Assembly (NCBI RefSeq): GCF_015207825.1
Contig: NZ_JADEWC010000019.1
Coordinates: 1-64,000, forward strand
Direction of reading: 5' to 3'
DNA from: Cyanobacterium stanieri LEGE 03274
GTDB lineage: Bacteria > Cyanobacteriota > Cyanobacteriia > Cyanobacteriales > Cyanobacteriaceae
Length of the DNA: 64,000 bases
Below, in pieces: positions 10,626 through 19,890 of this stretch. The notes beneath the pieces are model-generated. The model had not been told where the DNA came from, did not search any database, and saw only the letters and a program-made list of their open reading frames with translations. Position 1 is the stretch's first letter. The number at the start of each line of letters is the position of its first letter. A program made the translations under genes and the position numbers.

Positions 10626-11276
10626 ATGAAAATAAAATATATTATTAAACCCAAAAATATTACGAACCATTTTAATTTATTACAGGTTACAATTTTTAGC
10701 TTTGTATTTATATTTTTTATAATCCTATCCTACTATGTAGCAAAGGGTGACTTAAATTATTTAGACATATACTTACAAGAATTAATTCAAAATAATTTTC
10801 CTAGTTGGTTTGAATCAGTAGCTAGATTTTTTTACTTTGTGGGGGAAGCAGAAGTAGCAGTTTTTATAGTATTATTTAGTTTAATTTTTTTAGTCTGGAA
10901 ACGTTTATGGATTGAAGCTCAAGTGATGGCTTTATCATGTTTATCGGTATTATTATTGATTGATAAAGTATTAAAACCATTATTTGCAATACCTCGTCCT
11001 GTGGATAGAATGGTTGATAATGTATATGGTTATAGTTATCCTAGTGGTCATGGATCAGGAAATCTACTTCTATATCTCCTCATCACCTATTTTATAACCG
11101 AATATTTTCCCCGTTGGCGATTTACTCTATTTACTCTTGTCAGTATTTTAATGATTTTAATGGGTATTAGTAGTGTATATTTGGGGGTACACTGGGTTAC
11201 AGATTTTTTTGCTTCCTATTGTGTGGGTTATATCTTGTTTAGTATTTCTGTATTATTGCATAAAAGTTCTGAGTAG
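10626..11276 (+). CDS. PAP2-superfamily membrane phosphatase-like protein
   Basis: A 216-residue integral membrane protein with about five or six hydrophobic helices. PAP2 motif 1 is present as KVLKPLFAIPRP (KxxxxxxRP) and motif 2 as PSGH. Motif 3, normally SRx5Hx3D, reads SSVYLGVHWVTD, so the Arg expected next to the first Ser is Ser while His and Asp remain. The family dephosphorylates lipid phosphates such as undecaprenyl pyrophosphate or phosphatidic acid. With the Arg missing, activity may be reduced or altered. The DMT transporter gene follows 52 bp downstream on the same strand. Confidence 0.85.
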   Translation: MKIKYIIKPKNITNHFNLLQVTIFSFVFIFFIILSYYVAKGDLNYLDIYLQELIQNNFPSWFESVARFFYFVGEAEVAVFIVLFSLIFLVWKRLWIEAQVMALSCLSVLLLIDKVLKPLFAIPRPVDRMVDNVYGYSYPSGHGSGNLLLYLLITYFITEYFPRWRFTLFTLVSILMILMGISSVYLGVHWVTDFFASYCVGYILFSISVLLHKSSE

Positions 11277-11328
11277 GAAAAAGACATTTTGGTTACCATT
11301 AAGAAATGTAACAATCTTTGAGTAATCA

Positions 11329-12330
11329 ATGGAAGCACAAAAGAACATTAATTCTAGTTTTTGGAATCCCATCATTTATGTTGCGCCGTTTTTTCTCTGG
11401 GGTACGGCCATGGTAGCCATGAAAGGTATCATTTTAGAGACTACCCCTATATTCTTGGGGGCATTGAGAATTTTTCCTGCGGGGATTTTAGTTTTGATGT
11501 TTGTGGGTAGGGGGAAAAGTGTACAACCTCAATCCCTAAAAGCATGGGGCTGGATTTTTTTATTTGCTTTGGTGGATGGGGCAATGTTTCAGGGTTTTTT
11601 AGCGGAGGGGTTGTTGCGCACAGGGGCCGGATTAGGCTCGGTTATGATTGATTCTCAGCCTTTATTGGTGGCGATTTTGTGTCGTTGGTTATTTAAGGAT
11701 ATGATTGGTTTTTGGGGTTGGTTGGGGCTAGGTGTGGGCATTATGGGCATTAGTTTAATTGGTTTGCCTGACGATTGGATTATGAGTTTGGTTGAGGGTA
11801 ATTGGGGGGCGTTTTATTTTAGCTGGGAAGGGCTGTTTAATAATGGGGAGTGGTTAATGTTATTGGCTTCTTTATCTATGGCGTTGGGTACTGTTATGAT
11901 TCCTTATATTGGTCGTCATGTGGATACGGTGTTGGCTACGGGATGGCATATGGTGATTGGCGGTTTAATGTTATTCATCCTCAGTGGGGTTACGGAAACA
12001 AATCAGTGGGTTAATATTAGTTTTTCTGGTTGGTTATCTATTAGTTATGCGACCATATTTGGCAGTGCGATCGCTTATGGTGTATTCTTTTATTTGGCAT
12101 CTAAGGGTAATATTACGAGTCTAAGTGCGCTGACTTTTTTAACTCCTGTGTTTGCCTTAACTTTTGGTGGTTTGATTTTGGGGGAAAAACTCTCTTTCTT
12201 ACAATGGGGCGGAGTTAGTCTTACTTTGGTTAGTATTTATTTGATTAATCAGCGCACTTTAATTAATCAAAAGTGGCAAAATTTAAAGTCCAACTTTCCT
12301 TGGTTAAATGTTAACGAGAAAATTAATTAA
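11329..12330 (+). CDS. DMT-superfamily (EamA) transporter
   Basis: A 333-residue membrane protein with about ten hydrophobic helices arranged as two EamA repeats. The N-terminal repeat begins at IIYVAPFFLWGTAMVAMK and the second around GEWLMLLASLSMALGTVMIP. Late signatures SALTFLTPVFALTFGGLILGE and SLTLVSIYLIN are typical of RhaT/EamA drug/metabolite transporters. The substrate cannot be read from the sequence. It lies 52 bp after the PAP2-like gene. Confidence 0.87.
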   Translation: MEAQKNINSSFWNPIIYVAPFFLWGTAMVAMKGIILETTPIFLGALRIFPAGILVLMFVGRGKSVQPQSLKAWGWIFLFALVDGAMFQGFLAEGLLRTGAGLGSVMIDSQPLLVAILCRWLFKDMIGFWGWLGLGVGIMGISLIGLPDDWIMSLVEGNWGAFYFSWEGLFNNGEWLMLLASLSMALGTVMIPYIGRHVDTVLATGWHMVIGGLMLFILSGVTETNQWVNISFSGWLSISYATIFGSAIAYGVFFYLASKGNITSLSALTFLTPVFALTFGGLILGEKLSFLQWGGVSLTLVSIYLINQRTLINQKWQNLKSNFPWLNVNEKIN

Positions 12331-12336
12331 TTATAT

Positions 12337-12372
12337 TTTGGGTGTTGCTGATGGCTTTATGATTTTATCCCA
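12337..12372 (+). repeat. Solo end of an intergenic inverted-repeat element (family A-like)
   Basis: Just after the transporter stop, the DNA reads GGGTGTTGCTGATGGCTTTA. This resembles the left end of the element at 27523 (GGCGTTGCTGATTTTAGGTA) and, reversed, the sequence at 51396-51404 (GCAACACCC). No matching second end is visible nearby, so this is probably a fragment. Confidence 0.35.
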
Positions 12373-12546
12373 TCAAAAAAGCTGGGGATTAACTTCTTTA
12401 GATAAATTCTCAATTTTTTGGTCTAACTTCTCAAGTTTGGATTCTAGCCGTTGCTCAACTTGATCAATTTTCCCGTCTAATTTATCCATCTTGAACTCCA
12501 AACGAGCCACAATATCAGCGATACTAACCTATATATTTTGATTCAT
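12373..12546 (-). pseudogene. Small coiled-coil reading frame, interrupted near its start
   Basis: An in-frame stretch of 58 codons starts at ATG 12546, preceded by AGGAG, but meets TAG at codon 6 (12529-12531). The frame then stays open to TGA 12373-12375. An internal ATG at 12489 would give a 38-residue peptide. The translation is a charged heptad-like coiled coil (KLDGKIDQVEQRLESKLEKL). A good ribosome-binding site aimed at a start followed by an early stop suggests decay of a small coiled-coil protein. A functional short product from the internal ATG is the alternative. Confidence 0.4.
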
Positions 12547-12739
12547 AAATTACTCCTAAAAGGACTTACTTTAGTTAATCCTTTGAGTCTATATTATGGT
12601 TAAACTATGACAAAAAAGCACAAAATGTCATCAATCAGTCATCAAAAAGGGTTAATTTCTTGATTTAGCTATAGTCTGAGTTATTTCAATGTACTATGAG
12701 CCTAGGACTTAATTACCTATGTTATGGGTTTTATTTTAA

Positions 12740-12812
<73 letters not shown>

Positions 12813-12905
12813 TTGAATTTGACACTTATATAGTATAACGAATATTTTTTAAGTTGACAAGGTTTTTTTATTTTTAATTTTTATAGTGGGCTATGGTAAA
12901 AAGTT

Positions 12906-13361
12906 TTACGCTCTAAGCCAAGCAAGGGATAATGCGAGAAGAAGACAAGCAAAAAGGGTGATACCCATTAACAACAAGGCAAATAATTCCCCTGATGATA
13001 AAGGGCGATCGGTAGGATCTAAATAGGCAGAGCTTTGATAGTTATCTTCGGAATCATCTTCATGAAAATTAAAGGGAGATTGAATCACATTCCAACGGGA
13101 GTAACCTATTTGAAGGTCATAGAGCGATCGCCTCTCAGGATTCGCCAACACCCCATAGGCTTCATTCAAACATTGAAACTTAGACCTAGCCTCCTCAAGA
13201 GGTAAAGAAGTAGTATCAGGATGATAAAGTTTACTCAACTCCCGATAAGCTCTACGAATATCCAACTCAGAGGCCGAAGGATGTAAACCCAACAAACCAT
13301 AATGGGTATGGGCAAACAAACCCCCCTGAGCAGAAACCGAGTTTTGCTTATTATTCTCCAT
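12906..13361 (-). CDS. Membrane-anchored J-domain protein
   Basis: A 151-residue protein with an N-terminal J domain (about 17-85) containing the HPD motif (KLYHPDTTSL), which would stimulate an Hsp70 partner. There is no Gly/Phe or zinc-finger region. A middle segment leads to one hydrophobic helix at the C-terminus (LFALLLMGITLFACLLLALS), so it is probably tail-anchored. It follows pilJ by 9 bp with GGAGG near its start, so it belongs to the pilH-pilI-pilJ transcription unit. A link to pilus assembly or receptor folding is inferred only from position. Confidence 0.82.
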   Translation of the reverse strand: MENNKQNSVSAQGGLFAHTHYGLLGLHPSASELDIRRAYRELSKLYHPDTTSLPLEEARSKFQCLNEAYGVLANPERRSLYDLQIGYSRWNVIQSPFNFHEDDSEDNYQSSAYLDPTDRPLSSGELFALLLMGITLFACLLLALSLAWLRA

Positions 13362-13370
13362 ATCCTCCGA

Positions 13371-16028
13371 CTATTCCACCTTAAACATATCCACAGAAGA
13401 CAGTAAATCCCTCGCAATGGTTACTAAATTTTGTAAAGAACCAGCCACCCGTTGAGACTCTTGGGAAGTTTCTTGGGCCGTTAACTCCACATTCTGCATT
13501 ACTTTAGCTACCCCCTTAGAATTCTCCCTTTGTTCATCGGTATCCGCGGTAATAGAGCGCACCAGGGCATCAATACGATTAGCTACTTGAATAATATCCT
13601 CTAGGGATCGTTTAGCATCCTCAGAACGGCGGGTAACATCCATCACCTGTTGAATACCTTCCTCCATGGCCGTCATTACCGAGCCTGTTTCCGTTTGAAT
13701 CTGTAATACAATTTGTTCAATCTCCTGCAAAGACTTAGCCGATCTATCCGCCAACTGTCGTACCTCCGCCGCTACGATAGAGAAGCCCCTACCTGCTTCC
13801 CCCGCCCTAGCAGCCTGCACCGAAGCATTAAGAGCCAAAAGGTTAGTACGGGAAGCAATGTTAGAAATCACCGCCACAATGGTAGAAATTTTTTGGGATG
13901 CCTCTGCCAACCGTTTTACCTTACGGGTAGTTTCTGATACCGTCTCCCTAATCTGTAAAATACCCGCCACGGTGCGCTCTACCGCATCTCCCCCCTTCAA
14001 AGCTGTCACACTAGAAGAACGGGCAACCTCCTCCGCTTCTCGAGCATTTTCGGCTACCCTCTGAATCGAATCGGTCATCATTTGCACCGAATTAAGAGTT
14101 ACCGCCAATTCCTCCGCCATTCTCAAAGCGTCGCTCGACTGACTACGGGCAAATACTTCACTATCGGTACTACCTTTATTTACCTGAATAGCCGCTTGTT
14201 TTACCTGAATGACGATGGTACGAACGTTTTTAATGATTAAGTTAAAAGCATCTGCCACCGCCCCAAGAACGTCAGAAGTAACCTCCGCTTGAACCGTCAA
14301 ATCACCCCTTGCCGCTCCTTCCACGTCATCGAGGAATTTAACCACCTGTTTTTGGAAATCTTCCCGAGCTTTTTCGGTATCTTCGGCTCTTTTTTTGGCT
14401 TCGGTGGTGGTCATTTTAATCATTTTCGCCATGTGATTAAAACTAGAAGCTAGAGTTCCAAATTCATCTTGGGAGTAAACGCTAGTTTTGACATCGTAAT
14501 TACCTTGATAAATGGAGTCAAACTGATTTTGAAGATCATTGGTGTAATGTTCTACGTGTTTTGCCATCACTAGGCCTGCCCCTGCGGTAGTACCCCCCGC
14601 CGCAATCCCTGTCAATAAACCAAGGATAAATTTATTTCCCCATCCTAAACCCTGTCTTTCCCCTTCCGTGGCGCCTCCTTGGAATGAGGTAATTAATAAC
14701 ACTGCCACGAAGGAAACTACCCCTGTTAGTAAACCATGGAACAATTGTTTGTTGAAGCTGGATAGATTGTAATATTTACTAAATTTATTGGGGTGTACCT
14801 CCAATTCAGAGGGCATGGCTTGATAGGCCGGGCTAGTATAAGGGGAAAAAGAAGCACTCGTACCTATGCCATCGTCCCCCCCTAAGTCAATGCTATTAAG
14901 GTCTGAGGTGTTAAAGCTAAAGCTACTTTCGTCATCGTCATCAAATTTATCGTTGTTTTGTGGTTGTTGGGGTTGAGGAAAAATAGAGGAGGGAATACTA
15001 TCGGAGGAGATGTCGGGGATGTCATCGAGATCGTCGGGGGCTAAAAAGAATTTTTCATCATCTCCAAAAGCCAAGGGTTGATCGTCATCATCTTCAATAT
15101 TGGTGCTTTGATTTTTGGTGGCAAAAGATCCTGAGGGGGTGGTTAGGGGTTCTAGGGCGGAGCTATAGTCGCCGTAGTCGTCGTCGTTGAGGTCGTCAAG
15201 AAAGTCTCCCCCTGTGCTGGTGAGCATTTCTTCTAAGTCCACTAGGTCTGATTCTTGGGAGTTGGAGGATTCGTCTTGGGAGGAGACCACAAAAGTGGGG
15301 CTACCGGTGATGTCTTCTTCTGATTCTTCTTCCATCTCTAAGGAGGGAAGGTTGTCATAGTCGATGTCGGAGGGGTTAACATCAACGTCTAAGTCTTGAA
15401 TGTTGGTTACCCCAAATTCAAATTCATCGTCATCTTGGGGGTTTTCAGGATCGAAGTCGAAGGGTTGAGAGAGGGAGTCGAAATTGGTGGCGGTGATGTC
15501 ATCGTCAAAGTCATTTTCTTGATCCGTGTCAAAGGGATTTTTGAGTTGATCTGATAATTGTTCTTGATTGGTGAAGGAGGGATTTTGTTGGAGGGTGGGA
15601 TCTTCGATGTCTTCTTCTTCTAAATCTTCGGGGTCCCAATCGAGGTTATCTAAGGAGAGACTATTGGTCCAGTTATCTCCTTCCTCTCTTTCTTCAAATT
15701 CTTCTACTTCTTCGCCAAAGTTAGGATTTTCTAATTCTACGGGATAGATGTTGTCTTCTTGTTCGTCTATTTGTTCTAATCCTTGGTTTGCTAAATTAAT
15801 TAGCTCGGGGCGATCGCTCAGTTGCAAAACTTTTTGATAACTATGTTTAGCATTATCGTAGTCGTCCTGTTGTAAGCAAATATGACCTTTAAGTAATAAG
15901 ATAGCAGGATCTTCGGGGTAGTCATTAACAAGAATATCGGTAATATCACGAGCCTCTGGCAAATTCCCTTCTAAATAGGCGTTTTGTGCTTGGGTGTATC
16001 TTTTTTGATAGTCAGTTTCTGATGCCAT
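13371..16028 (-). CDS. pilJ: PilJ-like methyl-accepting chemotaxis protein with TPR N-terminus
   Basis: An 885-residue receptor. TPR-like repeats (about 1-75) are followed by a very acidic, low-complexity linker (about 85-400), two transmembrane helices (about 425-485), a HAMP region with LASSFNHMAKMIKM, and the C-terminal signalling coiled coil. The signalling hairpin tip reads SNIASRTNLLALNASVQAAR. In Synechocystis the homologous slr1041-slr1044 (pilG-pilH-pilI-pilJ) cluster is needed for type IV pilus biogenesis and motility. Gene order here, pilH then pilI then pilJ, matches. No periplasmic ligand domain is visible: sensing probably uses the cytoplasmic TPR/linker part (inference). Confidence 0.9.
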   Translation of the reverse strand: MASETDYQKRYTQAQNAYLEGNLPEARDITDILVNDYPEDPAILLLKGHICLQQDDYDNAKHSYQKVLQLSDRPELINLANQGLEQIDEQEDNIYPVELENPNFGEEVEEFEEREEGDNWTNSLSLDNLDWDPEDLEEEDIEDPTLQQNPSFTNQEQLSDQLKNPFDTDQENDFDDDITATNFDSLSQPFDFDPENPQDDDEFEFGVTNIQDLDVDVNPSDIDYDNLPSLEMEEESEEDITGSPTFVVSSQDESSNSQESDLVDLEEMLTSTGGDFLDDLNDDDYGDYSSALEPLTTPSGSFATKNQSTNIEDDDDQPLAFGDDEKFFLAPDDLDDIPDISSDSIPSSIFPQPQQPQNNDKFDDDDESSFSFNTSDLNSIDLGGDDGIGTSASFSPYTSPAYQAMPSELEVHPNKFSKYYNLSSFNKQLFHGLLTGVVSFVAVLLITSFQGGATEGERQGLGWGNKFILGLLTGIAAGGTTAGAGLVMAKHVEHYTNDLQNQFDSIYQGNYDVKTSVYSQDEFGTLASSFNHMAKMIKMTTTEAKKRAEDTEKAREDFQKQVVKFLDDVEGAARGDLTVQAEVTSDVLGAVADAFNLIIKNVRTIVIQVKQAAIQVNKGSTDSEVFARSQSSDALRMAEELAVTLNSVQMMTDSIQRVAENAREAEEVARSSSVTALKGGDAVERTVAGILQIRETVSETTRKVKRLAEASQKISTIVAVISNIASRTNLLALNASVQAARAGEAGRGFSIVAAEVRQLADRSAKSLQEIEQIVLQIQTETGSVMTAMEEGIQQVMDVTRRSEDAKRSLEDIIQVANRIDALVRSITADTDEQRENSKGVAKVMQNVELTAQETSQESQRVAGSLQNLVTIARDLLSSVDMFKVE

Positions 16029-16101
16029 CTTTACTTCTCCGTCAGTTGCTAAATTCTAAGTTTAAACTTAATAATGTGTCTATCATATAACTACTCTAAA
16101 G

Positions 16102-16644
16102 TTAGGCTACCCAACGGGCTGAGCGTAAAATCGCAATGTGGTCTAATACCCTTATATGATGATTTCTTCCTTCTACCCATTCCCCTTGAACATAGGGGGC
16201 AATGTGGTCGGGAATATTTAGGGGTATTTGTAGTTTATCCACTTCTAGCCAGTGAATTGCTCCTAATGATTTTACTGCTAATCCTAGAACAATGTCTTGT
16301 TCTTCGACGGCAATTACGGGAACTTCACCACGATCGGTGTTTAACATGTTAGGATACCCTAAAAATTGCCCTAGATCTGCTACCCAAATAATTTCCCCTC
16401 GAAGATTGATTGTCCCGAGCAGTAGGGGGGAGGCGTTGGGTACGGGGGTAATATTTCCCGGTTCTTGTTGCATGATTTCTCTAATACCCATGGCAGAGAG
16501 GGCGAATTCGTCTCCTGAGGGGAGAAAAAAACGAAGATGGGATTCCCCTTCTAACGCTTCTACATCTTCGGTAAATTCTGTATCAAGGGTTAGGGAATAG
16601 GGTGATTCGTCCATAGATGGGGAATTTTTCTGATTATCTACCAT
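16102..16644 (-). CDS. pilI: CheW-like adaptor PilI
   Basis: A 180-residue CheW-domain protein. The core contains FALSAMGIREIM, TPVPNASPLLLGTINLRGEI, WVADLGQFLG and a final ILRSARW-type strand, all typical of CheW. An acidic extension of about 35 residues precedes the domain. CheW proteins couple the receptor to the CheA-type kinase; no cheA/pilL gene is in this window. It lies between pilH and pilJ, 73 bp before pilJ. Confidence 0.9.
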   Translation of the reverse strand: MVDNQKNSPSMDESPYSLTLDTEFTEDVEALEGESHLRFFLPSGDEFALSAMGIREIMQQEPGNITPVPNASPLLLGTINLRGEIIWVADLGQFLGYPNMLNTDRGEVPVIAVEEQDIVLGLAVKSLGAIHWLEVDKLQIPLNIPDHIAPYVQGEWVEGRNHHIRVLDHIAILRSARWVA

Positions 16645-16780
16645 TTTCGATGCTCTTGGGCTGAAATTACAGTGTAACTTCTTTAAAATTTTATGAAAAT
16701 TAAATAATAAAGATTAGGAGAAGTGTAACTGATCATTAATTATAATGTATTATTTCCATTAGAAAATAAATTATAAATAA

Positions 16781-17146
16781 TTATTTTTTGAGTAGTTGTT
16801 TAATCATTTTCATTAGTTCACTGGCTTGAAATGGTTTACTAATGTAAGCGTCTGCTCCTTGTTTCATGCCCCAATAACGATCAAATTCTTCTTTTTTGGA
16901 GGAACAAAGAATTACAGGAACTTTTTGGGTTTTTTGTTCTGATTTGATATGCCGACAAACTTCGTATCCGTTCATTTTGGGTAAGATTATATCTAATATA
17001 ACTAGATCTGGTATGGTGGTTTTCATTACTGTTAAGGCATCCTCACCGTTGGTTACGCTTTGTACTAATAATCCTTGTTTGGTGAGTAAGTTACTAATAA
17101 TTTCTCTGGTGGTTTTACTGTCTTCTACAAGTAAAATTTTTTTCAT
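16781..17146 (-). CDS. pilH: CheY-like response regulator PilH
   Basis: A 121-residue single receiver domain. The acidic pocket is VEDSKT, the phospho-acceptor is the Asp of LVILDIILPKMNGYEV, Ser/Ser appears in LCSSK at the usual Thr/Ser position, and the conserved Lys is in ISKPF. No DNA-binding domain is attached. First gene of the pilH-pilI-pilJ-J-domain set; pilI starts 136 bp downstream. Confidence 0.88.
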   Translation of the reverse strand: MKKILLVEDSKTTREIISNLLTKQGLLVQSVTNGEDALTVMKTTIPDLVILDIILPKMNGYEVCRHIKSEQKTQKVPVILCSSKKEEFDRYWGMKQGADAYISKPFQASELMKMIKQLLKK

Positions 17147-17264
17147 AGGAACGTAATAATTGACAATTGATAATTAATATTTATTTATTTTTAACTACTC
17201 ACTATCCATTATTCATCATTTTGTCTAACTCTCCATGGTTCGGTCTAATTTGTTGGGGGTTATG

Positions 17265-18485
17265 TTATGATTCTTTGGGGCAAAAGGGAAGGGTTTGAAG
17301 GGCGATCGCCCAGTCTTCTTGAGTTTTAATGGTAATGATTGCTACGGAGGAATCGGGGTTTGCAATATTTCGATCAAGACATTTGCCCTGATTTTTTTCT
17401 CGATCTAATTTGAGGTTAAGGAAGGAAAATTGAGAACATACTTGCTCACGAATTAAGGGGGAATTTTCTCCTATCCCGGCGGTAAAAATTAAAACGTCTA
17501 AGCCTCCTAGCCCCGGAATCATCGAACCAATCACCGATGTAACTCGGTGAGTAAAAATGTCGAGAGCTAGTTGAGCTTGATGGTTACCATTGGCGATCGC
17601 ACTTATAATACTACGGACATCGGCAGATATTTGAGATACACCCAATAAACCAGATTCTTTATTCAGTAATTGATTCAATTGCCCGTAATCGTAACCATAT
17701 TCATCCATAAGATGAAGGAGAATAGCCGGATCAATAGAACCACAGCGAGTACCCATCATCAACCCTTCCAGGGGAGTAAAACCCATACTGGTATCGATGC
17801 TATGACCATTTTTGATGGCTGTCACCGATGAACCATTACCCAGATGACAGGAAATAATTTTTAAATCCTCCATGGGTTTACCCAAAATTTGAGCTGCTCT
17901 TTGGCTCACATAGCCATGGGAAATGCCGTGAAAACCATATCTTTGAATCCCCCTCTCATACCATTGGTAGGGTAATGGATAAATTTTTGCCTTGGGCGGG
18001 ATACTACTATGAAACGCTGTATCAAATACCGCCACTTGGGGCGTTTGTGGCAGGGTAAGGGCGATCGCCTTTATACCCTCAAGGTGAGCGGGATGATGAT
18101 TAGGAGCTAAAGGAATCAAATCTTTAATAGTCTGCTCCACCTCAGGGGTAATAATACAAGAACGAGAATAACTACGCCCCCCATGGACAATCCTATGACC
18201 AATAATATCAATATCATCAAGACTTGACAAAACTTTTGTATGACCATGGGTAATGGTTTCGAGCATAATCAAAATACCATCCCTTTTATTATCTAAAGGT
18301 AAATCGATTTTGCGTTTCTGACCATTGGCAAAAACCTTTAATAACCCATACTCATCACTTACTGTCCAATCAATACTAGCCTCCCAAAGAGGTTCTAAGG
18401 GTGTCGATAAATCTGTATGGGGTTGAATTTCATAAAGACAACTTTTTTGACTGCTTGAACCTGCATTGAGAACTAATATTTTCAT
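17265..18485 (-). CDS. ackA: Acetate kinase
   Basis: A 406-residue ASKHA-fold kinase that interconverts acetate + ATP and acetyl phosphate. Visible motifs are VLNAGSSSQKSCLYEI at the N-terminus, GHRIVHGG, VFDTAFHSS, CHLGNGSS, TPLEGLMMGTRCGSIDP and FTAGIGENSP. Length fits the family. The cyclic-nucleotide-binding gene ends 9 bp upstream, so the two are probably co-transcribed. No pta gene is present here. Confidence 0.96.
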   Translation of the reverse strand: MKILVLNAGSSSQKSCLYEIQPHTDLSTPLEPLWEASIDWTVSDEYGLLKVFANGQKRKIDLPLDNKRDGILIMLETITHGHTKVLSSLDDIDIIGHRIVHGGRSYSRSCIITPEVEQTIKDLIPLAPNHHPAHLEGIKAIALTLPQTPQVAVFDTAFHSSIPPKAKIYPLPYQWYERGIQRYGFHGISHGYVSQRAAQILGKPMEDLKIISCHLGNGSSVTAIKNGHSIDTSMGFTPLEGLMMGTRCGSIDPAILLHLMDEYGYDYGQLNQLLNKESGLLGVSQISADVRSIISAIANGNHQAQLALDIFTHRVTSVIGSMIPGLGGLDVLIFTAGIGENSPLIREQVCSQFSFLNLKLDREKNQGKCLDRNIANPDSSVAIITIKTQEDWAIALQTLPFCPKES

Positions 18486-18494
18486 GATTAAAAC

Positions 18495-18866
18495 CTAAAC
18501 TTCACCTTTTATTTTACGCAGACGAGTGGAAAGACTGCGAATTACTTCAAGAGCAAATAAAGGGGTTTCTTGTATCAAAAACACAAACTTATCTCGATCT
18601 AACTCAGCTACTTGACAATCCGTACGTGCAATGGCGGTAGAAGCCCTTTTATGATCAGGTTGTACTAACGCCCCTTGCCCAAAAACATCATGTTCCAAAA
18701 TAGTTTCTACTCTTTGATCATTCACCATTAAATCTACTTGCCCTTTAATCAAAGTGTACATCACGCTACCATCTTCCCCTACCCTAAAAATGACATCTCC
18801 TGCGGAAACGTTACGGATTTGTAAATTATTAAAAAAACGATTGGCGAGATCTCCTGGTTCTAACAT
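18495..18866 (-). CDS. Stand-alone cyclic-nucleotide-binding domain protein
   Basis: A 123-residue protein consisting of one CNB domain (VSAGDVIFRVGEDGSVMYTL; LEHDVFGQGALVQ; RASTAIARTDCQVAELDRDKF) and a C-terminal helix. The phosphate-binding cassette has Gln where many cAMP binders have Glu (FGQGAL), so nucleotide binding is uncertain. There is no HTH, unlike Crp. It precedes ackA by 9 bp, suggesting a shared transcript; a regulatory link to acetate metabolism is speculative. Confidence 0.83.
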   Translation of the reverse strand: MLEPGDLANRFFNNLQIRNVSAGDVIFRVGEDGSVMYTLIKGQVDLMVNDQRVETILEHDVFGQGALVQPDHKRASTAIARTDCQVAELDRDKFVFLIQETPLFALEVIRSLSTRLRKIKGEV

Positions 18867-19029
18867 GGTATTTTTCTGTTTATATTGGTCAAATTTTATT
18901 ATGTCAGGATCTTAGTTTATTTAACATTAAGAACTGTTTAAGTAAGTTATTAACCATCATCCACTTTGATGGAAAACATTTAAATTCTTTTTCTTGATGA
19001 GATTCAACAAAATAAATAATGCCTAAAAC

Positions 19030-19227
19030 TTATTCACTGACGTTACGTAATTTTTTTTAACAGGTGGGGTGGTTAAAAATGTGAAAAGTTTTTATGAGGT
19101 TATTGAGGAAGTGAAAATAAGACCATTAATTAATGTAGAGTTGTTCTAAATTTTTGAACCTGATACCCGATACCTAACACCTCAAACCAAGAACTAATTA
19201 TCTTTTTTGCGTAACGTCAGTTATTCA
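19030..19227. mobile_element. MITE-like element B with 14-bp inverted ends and 7-bp direct repeats
   Basis: Inverted arms CTGACGTTACGTAA (19037-19050) and TTGCGTAACGTCAG (19207-19220) match at 13 of 14 positions. Both are flanked outside by TTATTCA (19030-19036 and 19221-19227), a perfect 7-bp direct repeat. The 184-bp element has no reading frame for a transposase. Its interior carries heptamer-like repeats (GATACCCGATACCTAACACC). It lies in a 400-bp gene-free gap between the CNB gene and a hypothetical gene. Confidence 0.75.
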
Positions 19228-19266
19228 TGTTTAGTCTGCGGTATTGGGGTTGTTTTCCAGCGCACC

Positions 19267-19755
19267 TTAGTTAATTTCCAGATGTAAAATATAATGACCG
19301 AGATTAAGATTATTAGTCCATAGCTCATAGTCAATCCTCAGAGATTCGGGAATCTTACCGCCAATCATAGTTAGATTGCGGGTATAGTTGCGTAAATATA
19401 TTTTATGGTTATTAAACTTTTCCTCTTTAGTATTGAGCCAATACCGACTGACTCCATAAACCCCTTTTTCCCAAAAATGTCTGTAATTTAACTGACTTTG
19501 ATGTTGTTGAGTCATAATTACCCTATAGGGGGAAATTTCTAACCAAATTAAATTTTTATGATGGGTAGAAGGGTTATTCGATGCTTGATTATTCCCTCTA
19601 TTTCTTTCAACGCCATGGAAATCAACATTTTTCAGCACTAAATGAAAGGTGTTTTCTTGTCTTTGATAAATGGTAGCAATGGTGGTAAGTTGTGCTAGAA
19701 GGTTAAGATTGGTAGATAGGTAAGAAATAGAAACGGGACGATGTTGCGTTAGCAT
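19267..19755 (-). CDS. Hypothetical protein
   Basis: A 162-residue protein I do not recognise. It has no signal peptide, membrane helix or Cys motif. Central text NLIWLEISPYRVIMTQQHQ and a C-terminal NLGHYILHLEIN suggest a beta-rich soluble fold. A full-length frame between non-overlapping neighbours, with codon use like theirs, supports it as real. The stop codon TAA is followed directly by GGTGCGCTGGA, part of a recurrent motif. Confidence 0.6.
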   Translation of the reverse strand: MLTQHRPVSISYLSTNLNLLAQLTTIATIYQRQENTFHLVLKNVDFHGVERNRGNNQASNNPSTHHKNLIWLEISPYRVIMTQQHQSQLNYRHFWEKGVYGVSRYWLNTKEEKFNNHKIYLRNYTRNLTMIGGKIPESLRIDYELWTNNLNLGHYILHLEIN

Positions 19756-19890
19756 GGGGTGTGTATTGCTTTATAATTCCATTTTTAGCATACGCTAATT
19801 TTTAAGTATTTAAATTTACTGGCAAAAAAAATTATTTTTTCCTTGCTTTTTTTTTTGTCACTAGCTATAATAAATAAATGTGAAGAGCAA

